Shown here in pieces: positions 45,863 through 54,969 of a stretch of DNA of 64,000 nt (its first letter is position 1; each line of letters begins with the position of its first letter). The DNA comes from Natrinema sp. CBA1119. Its GTDB lineage: Archaea > Halobacteriota > Halobacteria > Halobacteriales > Natrialbaceae. Under the pieces are notes generated by a model, which was not told the DNA's origin, made no database searches, and worked only from the letters and a program-made list of their open reading frames with translations. The translations under genes and the position numbers were made by a program. The stretch spans positions 3,286,001-3,350,000 of the forward strand of contig NZ_PDBS01000001.1 of the NCBI RefSeq assembly GCF_002572525.1, read 5' to 3'.

Positions 45863-47041
45863 TCAGTTAGTGCTCACGATCTTGATCACGTCGCCCTCCT
45901 CGAGTTCGTACTCCTCGCTGATCTCGCGATTCGACTTCGCGTTCACCGCGTGCAGGTAGCCGTCGCCGATGTCGGAGTGAACGCTGTAGGCGAGATCGAC
46001 CGGTGTCGATCCGTCGGGTAAGAGGAACGCGTCCGGCAGGACGTTGCCGCTGCCGTCGGACCACTTCGCGGCGTCTTCGACCGGGTAGGCGGTGAGGTGG
46101 TCGAGCAGATCGTAGACCGCGTAATCGAGCGCCGCCTGAACGCCGGTGCCGCCCCACTCGGCCATGGTGTCCGCGATCCCCTCGAGCGCCTCGCGCTGGG
46201 CGTCGTTGACGTCGTCACCGATCGCGATCGTCTCGTCGCCGGGATCGTACTCGATCAGCCCGTTTTCTGCGGCCCGGCGGAGCGCGAGTTCGCCCTCCGC
46301 TGTCGTGGGAATTACCGGTTTATCCAACTCGAGCAGGCGTTCGACGTTCTCCTCGGGCGCGATGTCGATCTTGTTCGCCGCGACCACGATCGGTTTGGTC
46401 CGCTGGCGGACGTCACGGGCGAGCGCCTCGCGGTGCTCGTCCTCCCACTGAATCGGGTCGTCGGGATACTCGAGGTCGCGGAGGACGATGGCGATCTGCT
46501 TTGGCGACGCGCCGAAGCCAGAGAGCATGTCCGCCAGCACGTCGTCGATATCGAAGTCAGGCGAGCGGGACTTGCGCTCGACGGACTCCCAGTTGTTCTC
46601 GACGATGCCAGCCAGCCAGAGATCCATCTCCTCCTCGATGAAGTCGATGTCCTCGAGCGGATCGTGGTCGCCGATGTCGACGGGTTCGCCCTTCTCGTTG
46701 GTCCCGCCGGAGGCGTCGACGACGTTGATGATCACGTCCGCGTTCGTGAGCTCGTCGAGGAACTGGTTGCCCAGCCCCTTTCCCTCGTGAGCGCCCGGGA
46801 CGAGCCCCGCCACGTCCAGGAGTTCGATCGGGACGTAGCGCTTGCCGTCCTCGCAGTTATCGGCGGTACAGCGCTCGTCGCGCTCGAGGCAGGGACACTC
46901 GGTCCGGACGTAGCTCACCCCGCGGTTGGCGTCGATCGTGGTGAACGGATAGTTGGCGACGTCGACCTCTGCCATCGTCGCCGCGGTATAGAACGTAGAC
47001 TTGCCGGCGTTTGGCTTTCCGGCAAGCGCGATCGAAAGCAT
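45863..47041 (-). CDS. ychF: Redox-regulated ATPase YchF (OLA1-type)
   Basis: P-loop NTPase of the Obg-HflX superfamily that hydrolyses ATP and associates with ribosomes in bacteria and eukaryotes. Motifs are G1 GKPNAGKSTFY (8-18), G3 LLDVAGLVPGAHEGKGLG and VAANKID in place of the GTPase NKxD. The C-terminal TGS domain is LAYSVHSDIGDGYLHAVNAKSNREI. The protein has 392 residues, with an archaeal CPCLERDERCTADNC cysteine-rich insert near residues 50-64 that may bind metal. A TATA-like tagtttt lies about 28 bases before the ATG. Confidence 0.94.
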   Translation of the reverse strand: MLSIALAGKPNAGKSTFYTAATMAEVDVANYPFTTIDANRGVSYVRTECPCLERDERCTADNCEDGKRYVPIELLDVAGLVPGAHEGKGLGNQFLDELTNADVIINVVDASGGTNEKGEPVDIGDHDPLEDIDFIEEEMDLWLAGIVENNWESVERKSRSPDFDIDDVLADMLSGFGASPKQIAIVLRDLEYPDDPIQWEDEHREALARDVRQRTKPIVVAANKIDIAPEENVERLLELDKPVIPTTAEGELALRRAAENGLIEYDPGDETIAIGDDVNDAQREALEGIADTMAEWGGTGVQAALDYAVYDLLDHLTAYPVEDAAKWSDGSGNVLPDAFLLPDGSTPVDLAYSVHSDIGDGYLHAVNAKSNREISEEYELEEGDVIKIVSTN

Positions 47042-47220
47042 GACTCAGCGTAGCAGGGTCCGGGAAAACTACCTTTCGATTCCGTTACTACGCACGGGTG
47101 GGAACGATTCGGCCGTCTCCACTTTGGACACCGCGGTGACCGGCGTTCGCTGCGGGGGCTGGATTTTCGGATCCCAGTTCCGGAGTCCCGCGTCGCCACC
47201 CGAACAGCGGGCGGTCCCGA

Positions 47221-48345
47221 CTATCTGGTTCCCGGTTCGAACGCCTCGAGGAGGACCGATGCCTCGCGAACCCCCTCTTCGAAGACGGCATGGTCGGATT
47301 CCGAGACGAGATCCGTGTGGGGGTCCCAGTCGATCGCTCGAATCGCCGCCAGTTTCGGGAGGGTAGTGTGTCGGAGCACGGCTGCAACGGCGTCAGCCGA
47401 GTCGTCCGTGTGCGAAGCGACCGCGCGAGCGAGGGCGTCGACCGCTCGGGGCTCGCCGTTCCACTCGTGATAGAGCACGGCAAGTGCGACTCGAGCGCGC
47501 TCGTTCTGGAGCACGTCGAGGACCGTCTCCGCCGTCGACGGAACGGTTGCGACGGTGTCGATGCCCGGATCCCGCGCTGGCAGCGGCGGTGCGTCGGGCT
47601 CTTCGGACTTCGGGTCCCCGGTCGAATCGACACGATGTGTCGGGTCGTCGGGACCAGCGGCGATGTCAGCGTCCGGGGACACACCAGCGCGTGACGTCGC
47701 CTCCGTCGTTGTCGATGCCGATGCGGTGGTGGCTGTCGACGCACGAGAAGTCGCTGTCTCGTCAGTCGCTTCCATCGCGTCCGAAATCCGCTCGTCGGTC
47801 GGTGCCGTCGTTTCGGTCGTAGCCGCTGTCGATTCTCCTGCCGTTGATTTCGTATCGGCGGCGGCCGCGGTTGGCGACGGCGCCGCCGCTGTGTCTCCGT
47901 CGACCGCACAGTCACACATCGAACTGGACTCGTTTCGCAGCGGTTCCCGAACGACACTGGCGAAGCCGGTCGCACCGCCGACCGCCGCGAGGACCGTCAC
48001 CAGCGATAGCGGATCACGGATCGTTCCGCCCTCGAGCGTGACGTAGCCGATGAGCCAGACGCCGAGCGCACACGCGACGACGATTCCGATCGAGACCCTG
48101 GTCGCGGCTCGCCAGCGAACGTCCGGCGAGATGTCCCGACTGGCCAGCCAATAGCCGCCGGTGGCCAGCCCGGTCGGCACGAGCAGCGAGACGAACAGTT
48201 CGAACGCGACGACCGGCTGTGAAACCGGCGTCTCGAGCGTCTGAACGATTCCGGCGACCGCGAGCGCGAGCCCCATTGCGACGATTACGGCGGTCGATTC
48301 CCCCCATCCCTCCCACTCGGACTGCGCGGGGGTGGCAAGACGCAT
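47221..48345 (-). CDS. Membrane protein with C-terminal DUF7344 winged helix
   Basis: A 374-residue protein. Four N-terminal membrane helices lie within about residues 18-135 (STAVIVAMGLALAVAGIV, ELFVSLLVPTGLATGGYWLA and two more). Next is a 110-residue Thr/Ala/Ser-rich linker. The last 95 residues are a DUF7344 domain (VLDVLQNERARVALAVLYHE ... LRHTTLPKLAAIRAIDWD). This layout suggests a membrane-tethered regulator sensing an unknown signal. A strong TATA (atataaaa at 48370-48377) sits 28 bases before the ATG. Confidence 0.78.
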   Translation of the reverse strand: MRLATPAQSEWEGWGESTAVIVAMGLALAVAGIVQTLETPVSQPVVAFELFVSLLVPTGLATGGYWLASRDISPDVRWRAATRVSIGIVVACALGVWLIGYVTLEGGTIRDPLSLVTVLAAVGGATGFASVVREPLRNESSSMCDCAVDGDTAAAPSPTAAAADTKSTAGESTAATTETTAPTDERISDAMEATDETATSRASTATTASASTTTEATSRAGVSPDADIAAGPDDPTHRVDSTGDPKSEEPDAPPLPARDPGIDTVATVPSTAETVLDVLQNERARVALAVLYHEWNGEPRAVDALARAVASHTDDSADAVAAVLRHTTLPKLAAIRAIDWDPHTDLVSESDHAVFEEGVREASVLLEAFEPGTR

Positions 48346-48424
48346 ACCTCTCGGTTCCAGAGACGGTCATATAAAATGGATTGGTTAGAAAACGACACGT
48401 CTTCCGAATCGAACGTGACTGGGG

Positions 48425-49156
48425 CTACAGATCGACGGCCATCATCACCTCGTCGACGTAGTGGCCGTTGAGTTTGTAGTGGTCCTCGCGGACCGCTTCG
48501 GTCTCCCAGTCGTGCATCTCGAGGAACGCGATCGCCTCCTCGTTGGTCGACGGCACGCTCTGGTAGACCCGTTCGTAACCGTTGGAGCCGGCCCACTCGA
48601 GGCCGCGCGAGAGGAGGTGGGAGCCGATACCGTGGTCGCGGTACTCCTCGAGGACGCCGACGGTGAGTTCGGCGGTGTGGCTCAGCTTCTCTAACTCCGG
48701 TGCGTGAAGGTGGACCCAGCCGACGACCTCGTCGTCGACCGTGGCGACGAAAAACATCCGGGACTGGAGTTCGTTGTGTCGGAGCAACGCGTTCTCGTGG
48801 TCGATCTCGTCGGCGACGCTTTCCGCCTCGATGTACGTTTTCTCCTCGGCGACCTGCCGGATCGCGCCGACGATCCCCGTCAGGTCCTCCTGGCGCGCCG
48901 GTCGGATGTGAAACTCGAGCGTTTCGGAGACGTACTCCTCTTCCGCCCCCGCGTTGATCGTGACTCTGAGCGTGCCGTCTTCCTCCTCGATTCGGCCGTC
49001 TCGCTTGAGGATCGCGATGTGGTGGCGGAAGCCGCCGGGATCGATACCCAACTGGTCTCGAGTCTCTTCGGGATCGACCGCTCCGCGGCGCTCGACGTAC
49101 TCGTATATCTCTTTGCGGTCCGCGTGGCCGAACTCGAGCGCGTCAGTCGTCGCCAT
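48425..49156 (-). CDS. GNAT acetyltransferase with N-terminal winged helix
   Basis: A 243-residue fusion. Residues 1-75 form a winged helix (ADRKEIYEYVERRGAVDPEE, GFRHHIAILKRDGRIEEEDG). Residues 85-243 form a GNAT domain with the CoA loop GVLEEYRDHGIGSHLLSRGL. This pairing suggests DNA-targeted or self-regulated acetylation, resembling haloarchaeal Pat-type proteins in layout only. ATG 49156 is chosen because a TATA-like ttaacatt is 29 bases upstream. It is divergent from the pectate-lyase-like gene. Confidence 0.85.
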   Translation of the reverse strand: MATTDALEFGHADRKEIYEYVERRGAVDPEETRDQLGIDPGGFRHHIAILKRDGRIEEEDGTLRVTINAGAEEEYVSETLEFHIRPARQEDLTGIVGAIRQVAEEKTYIEAESVADEIDHENALLRHNELQSRMFFVATVDDEVVGWVHLHAPELEKLSHTAELTVGVLEEYRDHGIGSHLLSRGLEWAGSNGYERVYQSVPSTNEEAIAFLEMHDWETEAVREDHYKLNGHYVDEVMMAVDL

Positions 49157-49359
49157 GATGGTTGGTACCACAAACCGCCACTTAACATTTGGCCGGCCGA
49201 TCGGGAGCGACTCGATTCACCACTGGTATCACGTACAGCCGCGAGCGGTCTCGAAACGGTCTGTTCCGGCCCGGCCATATGAGTGCCTTCATATTTGAGT
49301 ATAATTCATCTAGTAAAAATATATATTTACTGTGAGATAATTGTATCCAGCCAGGATCC

Positions 49360-50790
49360 ATGAACCACTCACGGCGGCAGTACTTGAAAACGGCGGCGGC
49401 ATCGGCGATGATCGGCGCGGGATCGATGCGTTCGCTCGTCGGGTCGGCGGTGGCGCAGTCCGGTGCCGCACAGTACGGACTCAACGACGGGTTCGCGGAC
49501 ACCTCGTGGCTCGAGAACGAGAACGTACAGGTAATCCGGGTTACGGAGCCGACCCGGAGCGCGGTCGCGGACGCGTTCCAGATGAGCGGCCCGCGCCTCG
49601 TCGTCTTCGAGACCAGCGGGACGATCGATCTCGGAAACAATAATCTGGCGATCACGGAGGACAACTGCTGGATGGCCGGCCAGACTGCACCCTCACCCGG
49701 GATCACGTTTATCAAAGGTGCCGTCCAGATCGGGGCTAACGACTGCGTCGTCCAGCACATCCGGTCTCGGATCGGCCCCGGCAACGGCTCGATCCAGGGC
49801 AACGACGCGTTCAACACCCAGGACGGCACGCAGAACAACGTCGTCGACCACGTGACGGCCTCGTGGGGTGTCGACGAGTGTCTCTCCGTCGGCTACGATA
49901 CACAGAATACCACGGTCATCAACTCGCTGATCTACGAGGGGCTGTGGAACCCCTACGGCAACGAGGGCGACCACAACTACGGCACGCTCGTCGGCGACGG
50001 CGCGTCGAACGTGACGCTGGCAGGCAACGTCTGGGCGAAGTGTCGCGGCCGCCTCCCGCGGCTCAAGGGCGACACGAGCTCGGTCGTCGTCAACAATCTC
50101 ACCTACTTCTTCGATGAGTCGGCGAACGCCGATAGCTCCGCCACCACGAGCTTCGTCAGCAACGTCTACACGGGAATGAACGATACCAGCGACCCGATTC
50201 TCGAGGGGACGCCTACGGCCTACCACCGGGACAACGTGACGGCCGATCCGGCGCTCGACGGCCAGTCGTTCGCGGAGGTCCCGAGCACGGGTTCGCCGCC
50301 GCTGTGGCCCAGCGGCCTCTCCGAACTGCCCGCGGGCGACGTCGAAAGTCACAACCTCGCGAACGCGGGCGCACGGCCGGCCGACCGGACCGGCAGCGAT
50401 CAGCGGATCATCCAGGAGATCAGTGATCGCGCCGGCAACGATCGTCTCGATTCGCCCTACGATTACTGGGTCGGTCACCACGACGAGGTCGGCGGCTATC
50501 CGTCTCTCACGGTGAACACGCACTCGCTGTCGGTCCCTGACAGCGGCCTGCGCGATTGGCTGGCGGAGTGGGCGAGCGCCGTCGAGAGCGGCGGCTCGCC
50601 GCCTGGATCCGGCGATGGCGACGACGGGAGCGCGAGCGGCCCGATCGCGACGGGCATCTACGAAATCGTCAACGTCCACAGCGGCCAGCTACTCGAGGTG
50701 GCGAACGCCTCGACGGCCGACGGTGCGAACGTCCAACAGTGGCCCGACACCGGCGGTGCCAACCAGCGCTGGACGTTCCGATCAGTCTGA
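49360..50790 (+). CDS. Secreted pectate-lyase-like protein with partial RICIN domain
   Basis: Tat signal (SRRQYLKTAAASAMIGAG), then a right-handed beta-helix domain (about residues 45-390) with NNLAITEDNCWMAGQTAPSP, VVQHIRSRIG and NVVDHVTASWGVDECLSVG. These are hallmarks of pectate lyase family 1-like proteins, which eliminate polygalacturonate. After an S/G/D-rich linker (about 410-430) comes one RICIN repeat (GIYEIVNVHSGQLLEVANAS ... QRWTFRSV), where several are normal for binding carbohydrate. The stop after one repeat suggests truncation. Upstream 49285-49345 is very AT-rich and holds the promoter. Confidence 0.85.
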   Translation: MNHSRRQYLKTAAASAMIGAGSMRSLVGSAVAQSGAAQYGLNDGFADTSWLENENVQVIRVTEPTRSAVADAFQMSGPRLVVFETSGTIDLGNNNLAITEDNCWMAGQTAPSPGITFIKGAVQIGANDCVVQHIRSRIGPGNGSIQGNDAFNTQDGTQNNVVDHVTASWGVDECLSVGYDTQNTTVINSLIYEGLWNPYGNEGDHNYGTLVGDGASNVTLAGNVWAKCRGRLPRLKGDTSSVVVNNLTYFFDESANADSSATTSFVSNVYTGMNDTSDPILEGTPTAYHRDNVTADPALDGQSFAEVPSTGSPPLWPSGLSELPAGDVESHNLANAGARPADRTGSDQRIIQEISDRAGNDRLDSPYDYWVGHHDEVGGYPSLTVNTHSLSVPDSGLRDWLAEWASAVESGGSPPGSGDGDDGSASGPIATGIYEIVNVHSGQLLEVANASTADGANVQQWPDTGGANQRWTFRSV

Positions 50791-50898
50791 GACCGATCGC
50801 CCTTAAGACGGCAACTGGTACAGCCGGAGGGCCTTCCACTGGAAGCTCCTCGACTCGGACGCGTGAGACGCCTCCGCTATGGAGGCACCAGCCATGGT

Positions 50899-51366
50899 AT
50901 GCATCTCACGCATCCTATGATCGGCACAAACGTGGTGGTTGCTGGCTGTGCGCTCGCTCTCGCGGTCGCGATCGGTCTGGTGGCCCACGAGTGGGCACAC
51001 GCGACGGTGCTTCGACTCGCTCGCGTCGAGTACTCCGTCTCCTATTTCCCCGGCCGCCCCGACGGGATCGTCGCGCTGGTAACGACCCGTCCGTGGGCCG
51101 CCGTCTATCCTCGGCCGACCGGGAACGAATCGCCGTGGGCGCTGCGCCTCGCTGCACTCGCACCCGCCCTCCTCGCGATTCCGGCTTTCGGACTGGCCGC
51201 CGCCGGCTACGTGACGAGCGACACGCCGATAGTCGCCGCCGCGACCATCGGCTGGCTCGCCTGCGCGCTTCCCAGCCCGCAGGACTTTTCGGTCGCGTTC
51301 CACGTCCACCGGCTCCTCGAGCGGTCCCGTGAAACGAACGCGATTGCACCGCCCCGCGCCGATTGA
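50899..51366 (+). CDS. Membrane metalloprotease-like protein with HEWAH motif
   Basis: A 155-residue membrane protein with about four helices. The zinc-site motif HEWAH (about residues 30-34) lies at the end of the first helix (VAGCALALAVAIGLVAHEWA), as in DUF3267/M50-type proteins. A Pro/Gly-rich loop (YFPGRPDGIVALVTTRPWAA) follows. A downstream LPSPQDFSV segment may carry the conserved D/Q ligand of M50 proteases, so an intramembrane protease is possible. Starts at 50899 and 50917 are both plausible. Confidence 0.65.
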   Translation: MHLTHPMIGTNVVVAGCALALAVAIGLVAHEWAHATVLRLARVEYSVSYFPGRPDGIVALVTTRPWAAVYPRPTGNESPWALRLAALAPALLAIPAFGLAAAGYVTSDTPIVAAATIGWLACALPSPQDFSVAFHVHRLLERSRETNAIAPPRAD

Positions 51367-51408
51367 CGGTCGTCACTCGACTATCGCGCTCGGAGAACAC
51401 CGGAGCGC

Positions 51409-51476
51409 TATCGGCGGAACGTCCTCACCGAGACGGTATCGGCGGAACGTCCCCGCCAAGGCGCTATCGGCGGAAC
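51409..51476. repeat. Three 28-base tandem repeats
   Basis: The core tatcggcggaac occurs at 51409-51420, 51437-51448 and 51465-51476, spaced exactly 28 bases. The third copy overlaps the stop codon of the DUF7344 gene (minus strand). Confidence 0.8.
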
Positions 51477-52033
51477 ACGCCGGTCGACCACGCGTGTATT
51501 CCCGTCACGGTGGCAAACGCGACGAGAACGAGTCCCGCACCGACGAGTCCGGAAACCGGAACGATCCCCGCCGCGATCATCCCGAGAAGCAGGCCACAGA
51601 GGGCGATTGTCGCCGCGTACCGTCGCGGCCACCGTTCGGATGACAGGGCCTGATGTGGGGGCTCGAGATAGGGACGCAGCCGTGCCACGAGTGGCGTTGG
51701 CTCGACCCAACCGCGGTCTTTGTCGTACGTGACGATTCCGTGATTGTCGAGTTTCGGCAGGTGAGATTGATACAGCGAAATGTAGACCCGCTGGCGCTCG
51801 TTGGAACTCAGGTTTTCGATGGCTGTCTCTTGCTCCCAGGCGGCGACCTGTTCAGAGAGGTCTCGCAACCGGACCCGTCCACCCTCTTCGTGGAGGTACC
51901 GGAGCACGTCCCGACGGCGCTTCGTCTGCAGAAGGTGATAAATATCGTCGAGTGAGAGATCAGCCGGACCGTCGACGGCATCGGATGCGTGCGGTGATTT
52001 ACTGACGGCATCCGTCTGGCTGCGTTCGACCAC
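51464..52033 (-). CDS. DUF7344 winged-helix protein with two C-terminal membrane helices
   Basis: A 189-residue protein. The N-terminal 120 residues form a DUF7344 winged helix (IYHLLQTKRRRDVLRYLHEE, LSEQVAAWEQETAIENLSSN, YISLYQSHLPKLDNHGIVTYD). Two membrane helices follow at about 143-163 and 165-182, with a short loop between. It is probably a membrane-anchored regulator, with the order of parts reversed compared with the protein at 47221. The GTG start at 52033 is supported by AT-rich sequence upstream (52045-52080). Its last codons lie inside a 28-base tandem repeat. Confidence 0.8.
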   Translation of the reverse strand: MVERSQTDAVSKSPHASDAVDGPADLSLDDIYHLLQTKRRRDVLRYLHEEGGRVRLRDLSEQVAAWEQETAIENLSSNERQRVYISLYQSHLPKLDNHGIVTYDKDRGWVEPTPLVARLRPYLEPPHQALSSERWPRRYAATIALCGLLLGMIAAGIVPVSGLVGAGLVLVAFATVTGIHAWSTGVFRR

Positions 52034-52443
52034 TCGAATTCACGACTGACAGTATTATCGTTCAACAGATAAAACTATTCACTCGTTGACCCGCAGGATC
52101 GGTCGTTCGGCGACGGAAACAGTGTACGGGTCGTGAGACGACCCGTCACGGATCCGGTACCAGCGCGGTCACACAGCCACGAATGACCGCGCGTCGTAAT
52201 TGAGCACGGGTGATCTACCGGCGTCACAGCGCTTGTCGGTGTTTCGGCCGGTCGGCATCACGCCGACACCCTAGTGTCTCTCTGTCCAATATTAAAGCTA
52301 TCTATTGAGACAAATACACTGATAGGCAGTTCAGAATAAAACTATAACGAGAAATAAGGGCATGGTTTGGATACAACGGCAATACTTTCGGTACGGGATG
52401 ATGAATTCACCGCAGTCGTATACTCGAGCAACGAGCGGACCAA
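52034..52443. other. 410-base AT-rich intergenic region
   Basis: No protein gene seen. It holds a perfect 9-bp hairpin with loop gag at 52126-52146, a second imperfect palindrome near 52232-52270 (tgtcgg ... ccgaca), and strongly AT-rich sequence at 52290-52360 with TATA-like taaagc and taaaactataa. It lies between the start of the DUF7344 gene and the end of the HTH_10 gene. Confidence 0.5.
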
Positions 52444-53142
52444 TTAGGGATCTATCTCCATCGGTGCAGTTCGCTCGGACAGTTCCGCGCTGACGAGGGC
52501 GGCGTGACTCCGCCGGAGTCGTTCCGAGAGCGCCTGATGTGAGACGTCGAGCTCCGCGGCCAACTCCTTGAGCGTCACCCCCCTCGGGATGTCGAAGTAG
52601 CCGAGTTCGTGCGCCTTGCAGATCGTCTCGTACTGCGTTTCGGTCAGGGGTGTTTGCGCGCTCGCGAGATCGTCGATACCGCTAATTCGGGTGACGACGG
52701 CCTGGTACTCGTATTGCTCGAACAACTCGTGACACGTCGACACCGATTCCCGATCGTCGAACAGTAACTTCAGCATCCACCGCCCGTTCGCTCCTCGAGC
52801 CGTCAGGATCGCGCCGTCGGTCTCGGTGACGATCTGTTCGAGCAGTTTCACGTCGTCTCCGAACTCGAGTCGGAACAACCAGCGATCGTTCTGCCCGGGC
52901 GTCACTCCGTCGTCCGCCGCGGACTCGTCAGCGTCGTCGGCGATGGTCGCGATCACGTCGACCGACGGATCCGCCTCGAGCGCCTGCTCGACCGTCTCGC
53001 GGTCCGGGCCGTTCGTCCAGACGAGCGGCGACGACCCACCGATCATCCCGCCGACCTGAAACTCGAACGTCGACACTCGATCGAACGTCCGGGCGAAGCC
53101 GAGTCGCGCAGCCGGAATCTCGAGTTCGACGACTGTGGTCAT
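52444..53142 (-). CDS. HTH_10-type transcription activator (bacterio-opsin activator-like)
   Basis: A 232-residue regulator. The C-terminal domain, LTETQYETICKAHELGYFDIPRG followed by TLKELAAELDVSHQALSERLRR, is the HTH_10 helix-turn-helix shared with Bat-type activators. The N-terminal 150 residues are the usual partner sensor domain (WLFRLEFGDDVKLLEQIV, GRWMLKLLFDD). No membrane segment. It likely activates genes for an unknown signal. Two adjacent ATGs (53145 and 53142) compete; the second is used here. Confidence 0.88.
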   Translation of the reverse strand: MTTVVELEIPAARLGFARTFDRVSTFEFQVGGMIGGSSPLVWTNGPDRETVEQALEADPSVDVIATIADDADESAADDGVTPGQNDRWLFRLEFGDDVKLLEQIVTETDGAILTARGANGRWMLKLLFDDRESVSTCHELFEQYEYQAVVTRISGIDDLASAQTPLTETQYETICKAHELGYFDIPRGVTLKELAAELDVSHQALSERLRRSHAALVSAELSERTAPMEIDP

Positions 53143-53145
53143 CAC

Positions 53146-53521
53146 CGAAGTCCACCACGAAGACGTATAGACGGGTTTGGTTTCCGGTAGCCTTTCCCGC
53201 CACCCAATTCCGATGACTATCGCTTCCGTCGGACTCTCCAGTCCGCTAATTAGTTGCTGTTGTGGGGGATCCGCGTGTATTCAGTCGATTTCACAATCGT
53301 CACGCCCGATTCGCGAGACGAGGACCACCGCCTCAGTGCCGAATTTTCGGGCCGATGAAACGGCCGAACGGGATCGAGGCGGATTCCGAGAGCGTTCTCA
53401 GTTCCTGTAATTCCCGGGTAGCTACAAGTATCACGGCACCGTTGTTTCACCCGGCCAACGGGAAACTCTGGCCGACAGGGAATGCAGGCCGTTCGGCGTT
53501 ATTCTTCACGTGAGGCGCGTT
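53146..53521. other. Intergenic region between HTH_10 gene and mutY
   Basis: I see no supported gene. Small open frames exist in both directions but lack recognisable motifs and halophile-like composition. The stretch contains moderate AT-richness at 53180-53290 that may serve the HTH_10 promoter. Nothing else stands out. Confidence 0.4.
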
Positions 53522-54445
53522 CTACCGTCGAAGCCGTGCAATAGGAGTGTCTCCGTCGCAATCGAACTCGACCAGTCCGTCCGACTCGAGATCGGTTACT
53601 ATCCCCTCGAGCCACTCCCGTCCGTACTCGCCGTCGGGAGTGTAGTCGACGCGGACGCGGTGACCGAGGGTATCCACGTCAAGTTCGTCGTACTCCCGGA
53701 GCGTGGCGATTACGCGGCCGCGAAACTGCCGGCGGCTCCCCTCGAAACTCGGCTGCGTGGGCACGTCGGGTGCGGTAAAGTCACCGCTCGCGTAGGCCCC
53801 GCACCACTCGCGCCACGGACAGCCCGCCTCGTCACAGCGGGGCGTCTGCTCGCAGGCGACGCCGCCGAGTTCCATGATCGCGTTGTTCCAGACTCGAGAC
53901 CGATCATCGGGCATGAGTTCGCTCGCGGCCTCCTCGAAGGCCGCGTCGTCGTCCGGGACGTCGAAGGCCCGATAGAGGACGCGTTTGACGTTCGTGTCGA
54001 CGACGGCGTCGCCGTTGTTAAAGGCGAAGCTCGCGACCGCGTTGGCGGTGTACGGACCGACGCCCATCAGCTCCTGGAGTTCCTCGGGCGTTTCGGGGAA
54101 GTCGCCGTCGTACTCCTCCTCGACCTGCCCGGCGGCCTCGTGGAGGTACTTCGCTCGGTTGTTGTACCCGAGACTGTGGTCCGTCCAGAAACCCACGACC
54201 TCGGCGCGATCGGCGGCCGCCAGCTCGGCGGTCGTCGGCCAGCGCTCGAGAAATTCCTCCCAGGCCTCGACGACGCGGCCCAGTTGGGTCTGCTGGCTCA
54301 TCACCTCGCTGACGAGGATCTCGTAGGGATCGTCGGTCCGCCGCCACGGGAAGTCGCGGTGGTCGTCCTCGTACCACCCGATCAGCGCCTCGCGAACGAC
54401 CGTCGGATCGTCGGGCAACGCCCACTCCTGGGCCTCGGCTGTCAT
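53522..54445 (-). CDS. mutY: A/G-specific adenine DNA glycosylase MutY
   Basis: Removes adenine mispaired with 8-oxoguanine. The helix-hairpin-helix motif is LMGVGPYTANAVASFAF with catalytic D150 (VVDTNVKRV), and E47 (VSEVMSQQTQ) is the general acid. Four cluster cysteines (C198, C204, C209, C215) bind [4Fe-4S]. The protein has 307 residues and no NUDIX-like C-terminal domain. Instead it ends in a winged-helix-like segment (DTLGHRVRVDYTPDGEYGREW), typical of haloarchaeal MutY. It is divergent from a small membrane zinc-ribbon gene. Confidence 0.93.
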   Translation of the reverse strand: MTAEAQEWALPDDPTVVREALIGWYEDDHRDFPWRRTDDPYEILVSEVMSQQTQLGRVVEAWEEFLERWPTTAELAAADRAEVVGFWTDHSLGYNNRAKYLHEAAGQVEEEYDGDFPETPEELQELMGVGPYTANAVASFAFNNGDAVVDTNVKRVLYRAFDVPDDDAAFEEAASELMPDDRSRVWNNAIMELGGVACEQTPRCDEAGCPWREWCGAYASGDFTAPDVPTQPSFEGSRRQFRGRVIATLREYDELDVDTLGHRVRVDYTPDGEYGREWLEGIVTDLESDGLVEFDCDGDTPIARLRR

Positions 54446-54617
54446 CGACGGGGGTTACACCGTCGGCTGTAAGTCAGTGTCGCAATTCGCTTGCCCACCC
54501 TCGGCAAATTCGCAACCGGGTCGGTCAACAATCGCGGGACGCGATGTCGTATCGGTGAGAGCCCGACGCCGGAACCGCCCGAATATTTTTCTCACTCTGA
54601 TACGATAGTCGGGGGCG

Positions 54618-54887
54618 ATGAATTCCCAGTCGCTCGGCCCGACACTGATCGGTATCGGTTTCGCAGTGATCGTCGCTCCGTTCGTCGTCCTGTTCTTTCT
54701 GGCGATCGGCCCCGCCGGATGGGTGCTCATCGGTGGGTCGCTCATCGTGATCGGGATCGCGGTCTCTCTGCGTGACGCTTCCGGGTACGACGATGGCGAC
54801 CATCTCGAGCGGACGAACTGCGTCGACTGCGGTGCGCGAATCGATGCCGACGCCGACGCCTGTGACCACTGCGGAGCCGTCCGCTGA
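54618..54887 (+). CDS. Small membrane protein with C-terminal zinc ribbon
   Basis: An 89-residue protein with two helices, about residues 8-30 (TLIGIGFAVIVAPFVVLFFL) and 33-50, and a C-terminal ribbon NCVDCGARIDADADACDHCG (C68, C71, C82, C85). The TATA-like aatattttt about 28 bases upstream supports the ATG. Its function is unknown. The fold suggests a membrane-attached metal-binding module. Confidence 0.72.
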   Translation: MNSQSLGPTLIGIGFAVIVAPFVVLFFLAIGPAGWVLIGGSLIVIGIAVSLRDASGYDDGDHLERTNCVDCGARIDADADACDHCGAVR

Positions 54888-54969
54888 GTCAACGGGCGAG
54901 TTCGGGATGCCAGTTCCCGGGTCGAAGCGACCGCGAAAGGTCTATCCGACGCGCTCGAGTCCCTCCCCT

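Noticed and set aside
53250-53450. Minus-strand 66-codon frame before mutY
   Set aside because: No motif, composition unlike neighbours, and no promoter or ribosome site.
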